Positions 44,054 through 54,466 of a DNA stretch of 64,000 nt are shown here, in pieces; the first letter of the stretch is position 1, and every line of letters starts with the position of its first letter. The stretch lies in the NCBI RefSeq assembly GCF_036924515.1, contig NZ_JAZHRR010000001.1, positions 715,001-779,000 of the forward strand, read 5' to 3'. The notes below the pieces were generated by a model, which saw nothing but the letters and a program-made list of their open reading frames with translations, did no database searches and was not told where the DNA came from. Source of the DNA: Bradyrhizobium sp. AZCC 1610 (GTDB taxonomy: Bacteria > Pseudomonadota > Alphaproteobacteria > Rhizobiales > Xanthobacteraceae). Made by a program: the position numbers and the translations under genes.

Positions 44054-44259
44054 GCCCGTTCTCGCCACTTGCCGGGAATAAGACGCAAGCATGCCTGATT
44101 GTTGCGATTGTGCACGCCTTTCTGCCGCCAGTCTTAAGAGAGCGTTGCGCGGATGCAGCGGGCTTTCGCATTCTTGAAATCAAATGATATTCGAATGCCC
44201 GAGAAGCGGGTTACGAAGCCCGCTGGTCAGGCCGAACGACATTTTGCAAGAGGACATCG

Positions 44260-44610
44260 ATGCCCACTGTTTCCCCGACGCTGTTGCCAATCCTGATGCT
44301 GTTTGCCTCCAACGTCTTCATGACCTTTGCCTGGTACGGCCACCTGAAATTCAAGGAGAGCCCGCTGGCGCTGGTCGTGCTGGCGAGCTGGGGGATCGCC
44401 TTCGTCGAATACTGGCTGGCGGTGCCAGCCAACCGCTGGGGCAGCGCGGTGTACTCGGCGGCGCAACTCAAGACCATGCAGGAGGTGATCACGCTGGTGG
44501 TGTTCGCCTGCTTCTCGGTGCTCTATCTGAAGGAGCCGCTGGCGTGGAATCACGCGCTCGGCTTCGCCTGCATCGCCTTCGGCGCGTTTCTAATCTTTCA
44601 CAAATGGTGA
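44260..44610 (+). CDS. DMT-like DUF486 membrane protein
   Basis: A 116-aa inner-membrane protein with four hydrophobic helices. FASNVFMTFAWYGHLKF, EYWLAVPANRWG and AAQLKTMQEVITL are conserved in DUF486, a short relative of the drug/metabolite transporter superfamily. GAGGA precedes the ATG. The transport substrate is unknown. It is convergent with the sugar dehydrogenase gene. Confidence 0.9.
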   Translation: MPTVSPTLLPILMLFASNVFMTFAWYGHLKFKESPLALVVLASWGIAFVEYWLAVPANRWGSAVYSAAQLKTMQEVITLVVFACFSVLYLKEPLAWNHALGFACIAFGAFLIFHKW

Positions 44611-44631
44611 GCGCTTTTGCGCAGATCATCG

Positions 44632-45792
44632 TCACTTCGCGGCCGGCGTCACCCGCAATACCCGTCCGTTCGAACTATCTGTGAGCAGCCACAGCGCGCC
44701 GTCCGGTCCCTGGCGGACGTCCCTGATACGCTCGTGCAGGTTCTCCAGCAGGCGTTCCTCCGACGTTACGGCGTTTCCGTTCAGCGTCAGCCGCACCAGC
44801 ATCGCGCTGCGCAACGCGCCGGTGAACAGGCTGCCGTTCCATTTCGGAAACAGCTTTCCGGTGTAGAAGGCCATGCCGGACGGCGCGATCGACGGCACCC
44901 AGTATTTGAGCGGCTGCTCCATGCCGTCCTTGGTCGTGCTGTTGTGGATTTTCGCGCCGGAGTAATCGATGCCGTAGCCGATCACCGGCCAGCCGTAATT
45001 CTTGCCCTTGCCGACAACATTGACCTCGTCACCGCCGCGCGGGCCATGCTCGATTTCCCAGGGCTCACTGGTCGTCGGATTGATCGCAAGTGCCTGTATG
45101 TTGCGGTGCCCGTAACTCCAGATTTCCGGCTTGGCATCGGCGCGGCCCGCGAACGGATTGCCCGGGGGTACCGATCCGTCGGGCGCGATACGGACTATCT
45201 TGCCGAGATGGTTGCCGAGATTCTGCGCTTGGTCGCGGTAGGTGAAGTGATCGCCGAGCGCCACGAACAGATTGCCGTCGTCGGCCTGTGCGATGCGGCA
45301 GCCATAGTGATTTCCCGAAGACAGCGGCCCTTGCTGGCGGAAGATGATCTTGACCTCGTCGAGGCGGCCGTTGCCGTCGTTCAGTTTGGCGCGCGCAGTC
45401 GTGGTGCGCCCGCCGCCCTCGGTGCGTTCGGCGAAGCAGAAATAGAGGGTCCTATTCTGCGCAAAGGATTTGTCGATGATAACGTCATGCAGGCCGCCTT
45501 GGCCCGAGGCCCAAACGTCAGGCACGCCCTTGAGCGGCGGCGAGACCTGTCCTTCCGCGCTGACGATGCGCATGCGGCCCGCCCGCTCGGTCACCAGCAT
45601 CTTGCCGTCGGGCAGGAACGCCAGCGCCCAGGGATTAGCGAGGCCCCTGGCGATGGTCCGGACTTCGAGTTCGCCCGCCGACGAACCAAATGCTTGCTCC
45701 TGGCCGCGGGTGCCGGTGGCGATCAGGAACGAGACTGCGAGCAGGATCGCGACCGCCAGGGCGGCGGTCACAAGGCCGACAGGTGTTTTCAT
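44632..45792 (-). CDS. PQQ-dependent soluble aldose dehydrogenase-like protein
   Basis: A 386-aa exported protein. The N terminus is a hydrophobic signal sequence (LAVAILLAVSFLIATG). A six-bladed propeller of the YliI/soluble glucose dehydrogenase type follows. Visible are GLANPWALAFLPDG, GGLHDVIIDKSF, ALGDHFTYRDQAQNLGNHLGKI and YGHRNIQALA, the last carrying the PQQ-binding Arg and Asn. It would oxidise a sugar in the periplasm with PQQ and calcium, passing electrons to quinone or cytochrome. It is monocistronic. Confidence 0.9.
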   Translation of the reverse strand: MKTPVGLVTAALAVAILLAVSFLIATGTRGQEQAFGSSAGELEVRTIARGLANPWALAFLPDGKMLVTERAGRMRIVSAEGQVSPPLKGVPDVWASGQGGLHDVIIDKSFAQNRTLYFCFAERTEGGGRTTTARAKLNDGNGRLDEVKIIFRQQGPLSSGNHYGCRIAQADDGNLFVALGDHFTYRDQAQNLGNHLGKIVRIAPDGSVPPGNPFAGRADAKPEIWSYGHRNIQALAINPTTSEPWEIEHGPRGGDEVNVVGKGKNYGWPVIGYGIDYSGAKIHNSTTKDGMEQPLKYWVPSIAPSGMAFYTGKLFPKWNGSLFTGALRSAMLVRLTLNGNAVTSEERLLENLHERIRDVRQGPDGALWLLTDSSNGRVLRVTPAAK

Positions 45793-45861
45793 CCTGGTCG
45801 TCCAGTCGCGATGCCGATCATCGCGCGTTCGCTAATGATGCAAACAAAAAGGACGCAACTG

Positions 45862-46035
45862 TCACGGAATGGGCATTGCGACGGTGGCCTTGATCGACAG
45901 CACCGTCAGGGTGACCATGACACAAAGCGATAGCGTGCCGATCGCGAGCGAGGTGGCGATGGCACCAAGTAATCGGGAAGAAGCGACGGGCGCTCGGCTG
46001 CTCTCGAAGCCGACCGCGCCGGATGACCGCATCAT
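45862..46035 (-). CDS. Small single-pass membrane protein
   Basis: A 57-aa product from the ATG at 46035. A polar N terminus is followed by one long hydrophobic helix (about residues 24-48). AAGGA lies nine bases upstream. A short tail ends KATVAMPIP. The frame is open upstream to 46158, but without a better ribosome site. No family is recognised. Confidence 0.5.
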   Translation of the reverse strand: MMRSSGAVGFESSRAPVASSRLLGAIATSLAIGTLSLCVMVTLTVLSIKATVAMPIP

Positions 46036-46241
46036 TGGCCTAAATCCTTGTAACGCGGGACGAATCACCCGCGACTCACGCGACGTCAGGAAAACCTTGC
46101 AATGATCGCCGGCAACATTGCGGCGCCCCGGCCCCTGAAGATGGCGGAATCGCGGCAAAGGTTAAGTTTATACCCGCTATTGTTAACCTTTGGCGGCAAG
46201 CTCGCGCGAAAGTGAGGAGGCTGGCTGTAGGCGCGGCGGCG

Positions 46242-46895
46242 TTATGCGCCGGCGGCGACGCTGGCCTGGTCGTCGACCTCGGCCTCCGGCCGCCAGTCCA
46301 TGGTCACGAAGCCGGGGGTCTGCTCGACCCGCCGCAGCCAGGCGCGGATGGCCGGGAAGGTTGCCAGATCGTAGTCGCAGCGGTCGGCGAGGTGGGTGTA
46401 GCCGTACAGCGCGATATCGGCGACCGTCAGTTGTCCCGCGGCGAAATAGGCGCAGCTCTTGAGATGGTTTTCCATCACCTGCAGCGCGGCATAGCCGCGC
46501 TCCATCCAGTCCTCCAGTGCATGCGTCTGCAGGTCGCGGCCGCCCTTGACCAGCGACAGCCAGAAATAGGCGGCGCCGATATTGGGCTCGAGCGCGTGCT
46601 GCTCGAAGAACATCCACTGCAGCGCTTCGGCGCGCTCGACCCGCGACTCCGGGGCCAGCGAAGTGCCGCCGCAGACATACCAGAGGATGGCGTTGGACTC
46701 GGCGAGATAGCGTCCGTTGGCGACTTCCAGCAGCGGCACCTGTCCGCTGGGATTCTTCTCCAGGAAATCCGGCGTGCGGCTTTCGCCTCGGAGAATGTCG
46801 ACTTCGATCGCCTGATACGGCGCGTTGAGCAGCGCCAGCGCAAGGCGGACCTTGTAGCTGTTGCCGGAGCGCTGCATCGAATAGAGCTTGTACAT
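46242..46895 (-). CDS. Glutathione S-transferase
   Basis: A 217-aa GST. The N-terminal segment MYKLYSMQRSGNSYKVRLAL places a Ser or Asn at the glutathione thiol. NPSGQVPLLEV and YLAESNAILWYV hold the cis-Pro and Glu-Ser glutathione contacts. The C-terminal helical domain contains FAAGQLTVADIALYGYTHL. The ATG at 46895 is the family start, although its ribosome site is weak. It is a general detoxification or disulfide-handling enzyme, substrate unknown. Confidence 0.9.
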   Translation of the reverse strand: MYKLYSMQRSGNSYKVRLALALLNAPYQAIEVDILRGESRTPDFLEKNPSGQVPLLEVANGRYLAESNAILWYVCGGTSLAPESRVERAEALQWMFFEQHALEPNIGAAYFWLSLVKGGRDLQTHALEDWMERGYAALQVMENHLKSCAYFAAGQLTVADIALYGYTHLADRCDYDLATFPAIRAWLRRVEQTPGFVTMDWRPEAEVDDQASVAAGA

Positions 46896-47100
46896 CGTCT
46901 TTTGGAATTTCACTCGGTCAGGGGAAGCACGCACGCTGGAGCACGAACGCTGCGGACGCAAGGCTTTCGCGCCGCAACGCGGCTAAACAATGATGCCGTT
47001 ATGAACGCGTCGCAAGACCCGCGGAATGGAAAAAGTCGAAAACCTCTACCGCACTGCACGCGCGCAGAATGATTCCATCAACACATCGGAACAAGTTAGA

Positions 47101-48329
47101 TCACGCTTGCGCGACGCGGTGTGCGCCAACCGCATGGCTCGCGCGATCGAGTGCCGCGCGCCGCAAGACGAAGGCATAGAGGGCCAACTCGACGAATAGC
47201 CCCAGGGGTATGAAGGTGACCCCGGCGATGCTGCGCGACAACAGCGGCACGATCCAGGCCGCGGCGAGCAGGCTGATCTCGAAATCGCGAAAGCCGTGGC
47301 GCAGACCATGCCGCGCAACGAATGCGATCGCGACCGCGAGCGCCACGAGGTCATAGTCGAGCACATAGCGCGTCGCGAGCAGGCTGCCCAGCGCCAGCGC
47401 CGCGGCCTTGAGTTCGAAGGCAGCATCGCTGTGCCACAGCCAGGCCAGCGTAGCGGCGAGCATGGCGAGCAACGAGGCCTGCACCGCATAGGCGATAGGC
47501 ACGCTCGCGCCCCACGCCCGGACGGCCGAGAAGATCGACTGGATCTTCTGCCAGCCGGTGCCGCCCTGTTCGAGCACGATCGTTTGCGTGAAATTCATCG
47601 AGTCGGCGAAGGCGTGCCAGATGCCGCTGCCGAGCAGCGCGAAGCTGACCGCGACCAGCGCTGCAACGGTGGCCGCCGCCGCGCCGATCGTGCGCCACCG
47701 TCCGCCCGCCAGAAGCGCGATCGGAATCAGGACGCCGAACTGCGGCTTGTAGGCCAGCAGGCCGATCAGCACGCCGGCAAGCCATGGCCTGCGATCGAGC
47801 CAGTGCAGCGCGCCGCCAAGCAGGGCCGCGGTGAGGAATCCATTCTGGCCGTGGCCGACATTGACAAACACGGCCGGGAAGGCGGCGGCGACCAGCAGCG
47901 TTTCCTAACGCGGCAGGATGGCGCGGACCGCTGCGAGGTAGGCCGCAAAACTCGCCACCAGCCAGATCGCCAGGCCCCACGCGTAGGAACGGCGGCGACG
48001 AGAACGGCAATCGCGAAGAAGAACGGCGGATAGTGCCAGCCATAGAACGGCACCTCGCGGCCGTCGAATACCGCCTTCTCCGCCGCGTGCTGGAGCGCGG
48101 GGGCGTAAGCCTCCGCCGAGCGGCCCTGCCAGGTCAGCGTGCCTGCCGCATAGACGTTGGAAAAATCGGTGCCGATCGGCTTGCCGCTGCGGTCGATCAG
48201 GCCGTCGGAAACCGCGAACCATCCGGCGAACAACAGGACCGAGAGGCCGAGCAGGATCAGGCTGTAGCAGCGCATTCGCGCCGCCGTCAGCCACTCGCCG
48301 GTTCGCAGCCCTTGCCAGATATGAGTCAT
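47101..48329 (-). pseudogene. Glycosyltransferase family 87 (DUF2029) gene with a frameshift and a stop
   Basis: The first part reads an N-terminal TM segment, GTDFSNVYAAG and FYGWHYPPFFFAIAVLVAAVP, typical of GT87 mannosyltransferase-like membrane enzymes. At about 47986 one base is missing, and the sequence continues in another frame as YAWGLAIWLVASFAAYLAAV to AILPR. There a TAG (47905-47907) interrupts, then ETLLVAAAFPAVFVNVGHGQN and seven or so further TM segments follow in the same frame. Restoring one base and reading the TAG as CAG or similar gives an intact protein of about 409 aa. Both lesions are in a long hydrophobic gene. Confidence 0.88.
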
Positions 48330-48453
48330 TTCACCGCTGGATTTTACGAATATTGCGCCGCATTGCTCCGACCGTACCGAGCCCGCTTTAACGTTCCCTA
48401 AAGTTGGGCCTTATCCGGGCAAGCTTCTTGCGATGCAGCGCGCCGCGTCTTAG

Positions 48454-49722
<1,269 letters not shown>

Positions 49723-49738
49723 GAAGCGTTTCAGTAGA

Positions 49739-49771
49739 AGCCTGTCCCGCACTTGATGCGGGATGGCTTTT
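49739..49771 (+). terminator. Hairpin after the aminotransferase gene
   Basis: TCCCGCA and TGCGGGA pair around a CTTGA loop, extended by GCC/GGC, followed by TTTTC. It lies 17 bases after the stop. Confidence 0.6.
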
Positions 49772-49923
49772 CGGTTCGCGTCAAAAAAGCGTGTCAAATC
49801 ACAACAGGTCGTGATCGCCTGATGTTTTGACGGCTTCTTGAGGAAGCGCCATGTTTTCGACACGGCGCTTCCATCCTGTCCGCTCCGCTGAATTTGTTCA
49901 TCAACATGCGGAGACTGGGATAC

Positions 49924-50439
49924 ATGCGACTCCTGACATTGACACTCGCCACGCTTTCGCTGCTGGCGCCGCTCGCAAGCGCTGACGCGGCGCCAGCGGT
50001 TCGCGCCGGCATCCTGCAATGCCAGGGCGGCCAGAATGTCGGCTTCGTGGTCGGCTCGGTGACGAGCCTCGAATGCGTGTTCCGCAGCGAAGGCCGCCGG
50101 CCTGAACCCTACATCGCCAGGGTGCAGCGCATCGGTCTCGATCTCGGCGTCACCGAGCAGACGCAGTTGTCCTGGGCGGTCAGTGCGCCGAACAGCCGGC
50201 TCGGGCGCGGCGAACTCGCCGGCAGCTATGGCGGCGTCGGCGCCAATGCATCGATCGGCGTCGGCGGCGGCGGCAATTTCCTGGTTGGCGGTCCCGCCAA
50301 CGCCTACGCGCTGCAGCCGATCAGCGTGCAGGGACAGACCGGGCTGAACGTTGCCGCTGGCATCGCAGGCGTCGAGCTGCAGCCATTCTACGGCAACGGC
50401 CCGCGCCGGCACGTGCGCCGCCATCGTCACCGCGGCTGA
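49924..50439 (+). CDS. DUF992 family exported protein
   Basis: A 171-aa protein with a signal peptide (hydrophobic core at about 4-18, cleavage near ADA). It continues RAGILQCQGGQNVGFVVGSVTSLECVF and ends in Gly-rich repeats and a basic tail of Arg and His. This is the DUF992 pattern, with two Cys (LQCQGG and LECVF) that may pair. The family is periplasmic and of unknown function. The second copy at 50652 and a fragment at 52062 show local duplication. Confidence 0.85.
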   Translation: MRLLTLTLATLSLLAPLASADAAPAVRAGILQCQGGQNVGFVVGSVTSLECVFRSEGRRPEPYIARVQRIGLDLGVTEQTQLSWAVSAPNSRLGRGELAGSYGGVGANASIGVGGGGNFLVGGPANAYALQPISVQGQTGLNVAAGIAGVELQPFYGNGPRRHVRRHRHRG

Positions 50440-50458
50440 GGATGACACGTCGAGGAAG

Positions 50459-50484
50459 AGGCCCGCGCAAGCGGGCCTTTTTTG
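50459..50484 (+). terminator. Rho-independent terminator after the first DUF992 gene
   Basis: AGGCCCGC, loop GCAA, GCGGGCCT, then six T. A perfect eight-base stem with a U-tract, 20 bases after the stop. Confidence 0.85.
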
Positions 50485-50651
50485 TTGAGTTCGATTCGTC
50501 ATTCCGGGCTCGCGCTCTGCGCGCCCCGGAATGACGGTAGTGGTGATTCTGGCACGGCCTGTGATGTTATGGCATAGAACGCCGAGCGCCGCGGGCACGG
50601 CCTTGTTTCATGCTCTGCTCGCATCACCGTTTTTCAGCCGGAGATTTCTTC

Positions 50652-51128
50652 ATGCGTCGTTTCCTCATCCTTGCCGCGCTCGCCACGCTGGCTTCGTCGA
50701 TCGGCGGCGCCCATGCGCAGCAGGCGCAGCGCGTGCAGGTCGGCGTGCTGGAGTGCCGCGGCGGCGCCAGCGTCGGCTTCATCGTCGGTTCCGTCACCCA
50801 TCTCGGCTGCGTGCTGCGCGCCGAAGGGATGCCCGAGGATCGCTATGTCGCCACCATCCGGAAAGTCGGGCTCGATCTCGGCATCACCCAGGAATCGGCG
50901 CTGGCCTGGGGCGTGTTCGCACCTGTAGCCCGCCTCGGGCCGGGCGGCCTTTCCGGCGACTATGTCGGCGCGCAGGGCAGCGCGACGCTCGGCGTCGGTG
51001 TCGGCGGCAACATGCTCGTCGGCGGCTCCGCCAATTCGATCGCGCTGCAGCCCTTGAGCGTGCAGGGCCAGGTTGGCGTCAGCATTGCTGCCGGATTGGA
51101 AAGCCTGGAACTCCGGCCGGGGCGTTAA
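50652..51128 (+). CDS. DUF992 family exported protein, second copy
   Basis: A 158-aa paralogue of the preceding gene. A signal peptide (MRRFLILAALATLASSIGGAHA) is followed by VGVLECRGGASVGFIVGSVTHLGCVLRAEG, giving the same two Cys, and a Gly-rich C-terminal part. GGAGA lies eight bases upstream of the ATG. Its last 140 or so bases recur almost unchanged at 52062-52203, downstream of the hydrolase gene. The function is unknown. Confidence 0.85.
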   Translation: MRRFLILAALATLASSIGGAHAQQAQRVQVGVLECRGGASVGFIVGSVTHLGCVLRAEGMPEDRYVATIRKVGLDLGITQESALAWGVFAPVARLGPGGLSGDYVGAQGSATLGVGVGGNMLVGGSANSIALQPLSVQGQVGVSIAAGLESLELRPGR

Positions 51129-51228
51129 TCGAGGCGGCTTCTTTCCGGCCTGTCTTTTTCCGCGCATATCGTTGCGCTCACGCGGGCTGCTTGCTGGCCG
51201 CCCCCTCCGGCACCGGCTAGCATGAATC

Positions 51229-52053
51229 ATGAGTTCGAATCATCAGATTGCGTCCGGCCAAGCCAGGCTGGCTGCGAAGGTCGTCGGCCATGGCGACCCT
51301 GTTGTCTTTCTGCACGCCGCAGTCTGCGATAGCCGCATGTGGCGCGCGCAACTGGATGCCGTCGGCGCAAGCAACAAGGCGATCGCATATGATCGGCGGG
51401 GCTTTGGCGAGACTCGCGCGGAAAAGGAGGACTTTTGTGCAGTCGCGGATTTACTGGCGGTGATTGATGCCGTCGGGAACGGCGCGCCGACGATCCTTGT
51501 TGGATGCTCTCAGGGTGGACGGATCGCGCTCGACACTGCGCTTCTGCATCCATCCTATGTCCGCGCTCTCGTTCTCATTGCGCCCGCCGTGAGCGGCGCG
51601 CCTGAGCCGACCTATCCGCCTGACATCGAGGGCCTGATGGCCAGGCTTAAGGACGCCGAACAAGCCGGCGATTTGGATCGCGTAAACGCAATCAAGGCTC
51701 ATCTTTGGCTGGATGGTCCACTGCAGCCCGAGGGGCGTGTCACGGGCGAGGCGCGCCGGCTGTTCCTCGACATGAACGCCATTGCGCTGCGATCGCCGCC
51801 GATCGGGTCGAACCTCGATGTCGCGCCCGCCTTCGATCGTCTCGGCGAGATATCGGCGCCATCGCTTGTGATCTGGGGTGACCTCGATTTCCCGCACATT
51901 CAGGAGCGATGCCGTCATATGGCTGCGACAATGTCGAACGGGGCGGGCCATATGTTGACCGGCACCGCCCATCTGCCGAGCCTGGAGCGGCCGACTGAGA
52001 TCACAGGCCTCCTTGCGGAGTTCATCGATGGCTGTTCCGACCACCAGGCATAG
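51229..52053 (+). CDS. Alpha/beta hydrolase
   Basis: A 274-aa alpha/beta hydrolase. The nucleophile Ser lies in VGCSQGGRIA, the acid in IWGDLDFPH and the His in GTAHLPSLERP. YDRRGFGET is the standard oxyanion-side motif. It is flanked on the left by a DUF992 gene and on the right by a copy of that gene's 3' end, so it may have inserted by recombination. The ATG at 51229 is preceded by a weak CTAGCATGAATC region. The substrate is unknown. Confidence 0.85.
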   Translation: MSSNHQIASGQARLAAKVVGHGDPVVFLHAAVCDSRMWRAQLDAVGASNKAIAYDRRGFGETRAEKEDFCAVADLLAVIDAVGNGAPTILVGCSQGGRIALDTALLHPSYVRALVLIAPAVSGAPEPTYPPDIEGLMARLKDAEQAGDLDRVNAIKAHLWLDGPLQPEGRVTGEARRLFLDMNAIALRSPPIGSNLDVAPAFDRLGEISAPSLVIWGDLDFPHIQERCRHMAATMSNGAGHMLTGTAHLPSLERPTEITGLLAEFIDGCSDHQA

Positions 52054-52061
52054 CAAGCGCG

Positions 52062-52203
52062 GCGCAGGGCAGCGCCATGCTCGGTGTTGGCGGTCGGCGG
52101 CTCCGCCAATTCGATCGCGCTGCAGCCTTTGAGCGTGCAGGGCCAGGTTGGCGTCAGCATTGCTGCCGGATTGGAAAGCCTGGAACTCCGGCCGGGGCGT
52201 TAA
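52062..52203 (+). pseudogene. Duplicated 3' fragment of the DUF992 gene
   Basis: From GCGCAGGGCAGCGC to GGCCGGGGCGTTAA it matches the end of the DUF992 gene at 50970-51128, apart from an internal deletion of roughly 18 bases and a few changes. It has no start or signal peptide. Confidence 0.85.
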
Positions 52204-52336
52204 TTCTTCGCTAGCGCTTCGATCGCGCTCTCGATGCAGCGCAGCGACGTTTTCCCGCTTGCCAAAATCACGGGACGGGCGGAGCATCCAATCCGCCGAC
52301 CCAATCACGGGCCGAGCTCCAAACAAGGAGGCGGCA

Positions 52337-54385
52337 ATGGGACAAGACGTCAGAAGTCCCCACGGTCCACGGTGCATAGCGCTAGTGGGCCCTTTCCAGA
52401 GCGGTAAAACCACACTTCTAGAGGCCATATTGGCGCGAACGGGCGCCATTAAAAATGCCGGCAGCGTCGATGCCGGAACTTCCGTAGGCGATGCGAGCCC
52501 CGAGGCACGTCACCACAAGATGGGCGTGGGCCTCTCCGCCGCCACCACCACCTTCATGGGCGATAGTTATACCTTTATCGATTGTCCCGGCTCGATCGAG
52601 TTCGCGCACGACATGCGCGGCGCGTTGCCCGCGGTCGATGCCGCGGTCGTGGTCTGCGAGGCGGACGAGAAAAAGCTGCCGCAACTGCAGATCATCCTGC
52701 GCGAGCTGGAGGATCTCGGCATTCCGCGTTTTCTGTTTTTGAACAAGATCGATCGCGCCAACAAGCGCATCCGCGAGACGTTGGCGACGCTGCAGCCGGC
52801 CTCGCGCGTGCCGCTGGTGCTGCGGCAGATCCCGATCTGGAACGGCGAGTTGATCGAAGGCTTTGTCGATCTCGCGCTGGAACGCGCCTTCGTTTACCGC
52901 GAACACAAGCCGTCCGAGGTCATCGCATTGGACGGCGGCAATCTCGACCGCGAGAAGGAAGCGCGCTTCACGATGCTGGAAAAGCTCGCCGACCACGACG
53001 ACGCGCTGATGGAGCAATTGCTGGAGGACATCCAGCCACCGCGCGACGCCGTGTTCGACGACCTCGCCCGCGAGTTGCGCGAAGGTCTGATCTGCCCGGT
53101 GCTGCTGGGTGCGGCGAGCCGCGAAAACGGCGTGCTGCGGCTGATGAAGGCGCTGCGGCATGAAGCGCCCGGCGTTGTCGAGACGGCGAAGCGGCTCGGC
53201 GTGTCGTCGCAGAAGGATGCGCTGGCCTATGTGTTCAAGACCCTGCATCTGCAGCACGGCGGCAAGCTGTCGCTGACGCGGCTGCTGGCCGGCCACCTCG
53301 ATGACGGCGCGACGCTGCAATCTTCCTCCGGTGAGGCCGGGCGGGTTTCCGGTATTCTCGCAGTGAGCGGCGGACACGACACCAAGCGGGCCGCGGCCGA
53401 GGCCGGAGAGACGATCGCGCTCGGCAAGCTCGACGCAATCAAGACCGGCGACACGCTGTCGAGCGGCAAGACCGCGCCAACGGCGCTGACGCGTCTCGAG
53501 CCGACGCCGCCGGTGCTGGCGATGTCGCTCGCGGCTGTCGACCGCAAGGACGACGTCAAGCTCGGCCAGGCGCTGTTGCGGCTGAACGAGGAGGATCCGT
53601 CGCTGACGATGATCCAGAACCAGCAGACCCATGACATCGTGCTGTGGGGACAGGGCGAGATGCATCTGCGCGTCGCGCTCGAGCGGCTCAAGGATCGCTT
53701 CGGCGTCAACGTCAAATCGCAACCACCTGCGATCGGCTATCAGGAGACTATCCGCAAATCGATCACCCAGCGCGGCCGCCACAAGAAGCAATCCGGTGGC
53801 CATGGCCAGTTCGGCGACGTGGTGCTGGAGGTCAAGCCGATGCCGCGTGGCTCGGGTTTCGCGTTCGACGAAAAGGTCGTCGGCGGCGCGGTGCCACGCA
53901 ACTATATCGGCGCAGTGGAAGAGGGCGTGGTCGATGGCCTGGCGAAGGGCCCGCTCGGCTTCCCCGTCATCGACGTGCAGGTGACGCTGACGGACGGCTC
54001 CTATCACAGCGTCGACTCCTCCGATCTCGCCTTCCGCACGGCGGCGCGGATCGGTATGAGCGAGGCGCTGCCGCAGTGCCAGCCGGTGCTGCTGGAGCCG
54101 ATCCACATGGTGGAGATCGTCTGCCCGACGGAGGCGACGGCGAAGATCAACGCCATCCTGTCGGCGCGTCGCGGCCAGATCCTGGGCTTCGACACCCGCG
54201 ACAACTGGCCGGGATGGGATTGCGTCCGCGCCACCATGCCGGAGGCCGAGATCGGCGACCTGATCGTGGAATTGCGGTCAGCCACCGCCGGCGCCGGTAG
54301 TTTCACGCGGGCATTCGACCGCATGGCCGAAGTTACCGGCCGCGCCGCCGACCAGATTATCGCCGCGCACCGCGTCGCGGCGTGA
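52337..54385 (+). CDS. Elongation factor G-like GTPase
   Basis: A 682-aa translational GTPase. P-loop GPFQSGKTTL, switch II DCPG and the guanine-binding NKIDR are in the G domain, followed by EF-G domains II to V (for example RGRHKKQSGGHGQFGDVVLEV in domain IV). DCPG and the QSG P-loop differ from canonical EF-G (DTPG, DAGKTT). This marks the EF-G-like paralogue found in rhizobia and others; it is not the main FusA. AAGGAGG lies five bases before the ATG. Its role is unknown, possibly ribosome rescue or stress translation. Confidence 0.88.
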   Translation: MGQDVRSPHGPRCIALVGPFQSGKTTLLEAILARTGAIKNAGSVDAGTSVGDASPEARHHKMGVGLSAATTTFMGDSYTFIDCPGSIEFAHDMRGALPAVDAAVVVCEADEKKLPQLQIILRELEDLGIPRFLFLNKIDRANKRIRETLATLQPASRVPLVLRQIPIWNGELIEGFVDLALERAFVYREHKPSEVIALDGGNLDREKEARFTMLEKLADHDDALMEQLLEDIQPPRDAVFDDLARELREGLICPVLLGAASRENGVLRLMKALRHEAPGVVETAKRLGVSSQKDALAYVFKTLHLQHGGKLSLTRLLAGHLDDGATLQSSSGEAGRVSGILAVSGGHDTKRAAAEAGETIALGKLDAIKTGDTLSSGKTAPTALTRLEPTPPVLAMSLAAVDRKDDVKLGQALLRLNEEDPSLTMIQNQQTHDIVLWGQGEMHLRVALERLKDRFGVNVKSQPPAIGYQETIRKSITQRGRHKKQSGGHGQFGDVVLEVKPMPRGSGFAFDEKVVGGAVPRNYIGAVEEGVVDGLAKGPLGFPVIDVQVTLTDGSYHSVDSSDLAFRTAARIGMSEALPQCQPVLLEPIHMVEIVCPTEATAKINAILSARRGQILGFDTRDNWPGWDCVRATMPEAEIGDLIVELRSATAGAGSFTRAFDRMAEVTGRAADQIIAAHRVAA

Positions 54386-54466
54386 GATGACTTATGAGAT
54401 GTCGATGATCGTGGCCTCCGGACCATGATCATTGACAGCGCCCGCTGCTTGCCTGATGTGACAGGC

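Noticed and set aside
52418..54106. Long minus-strand open frame opposite the EF-G-like gene
   Set aside because: Arg/Gln/His-rich shadow of a well-supported GTPase; no family motif.
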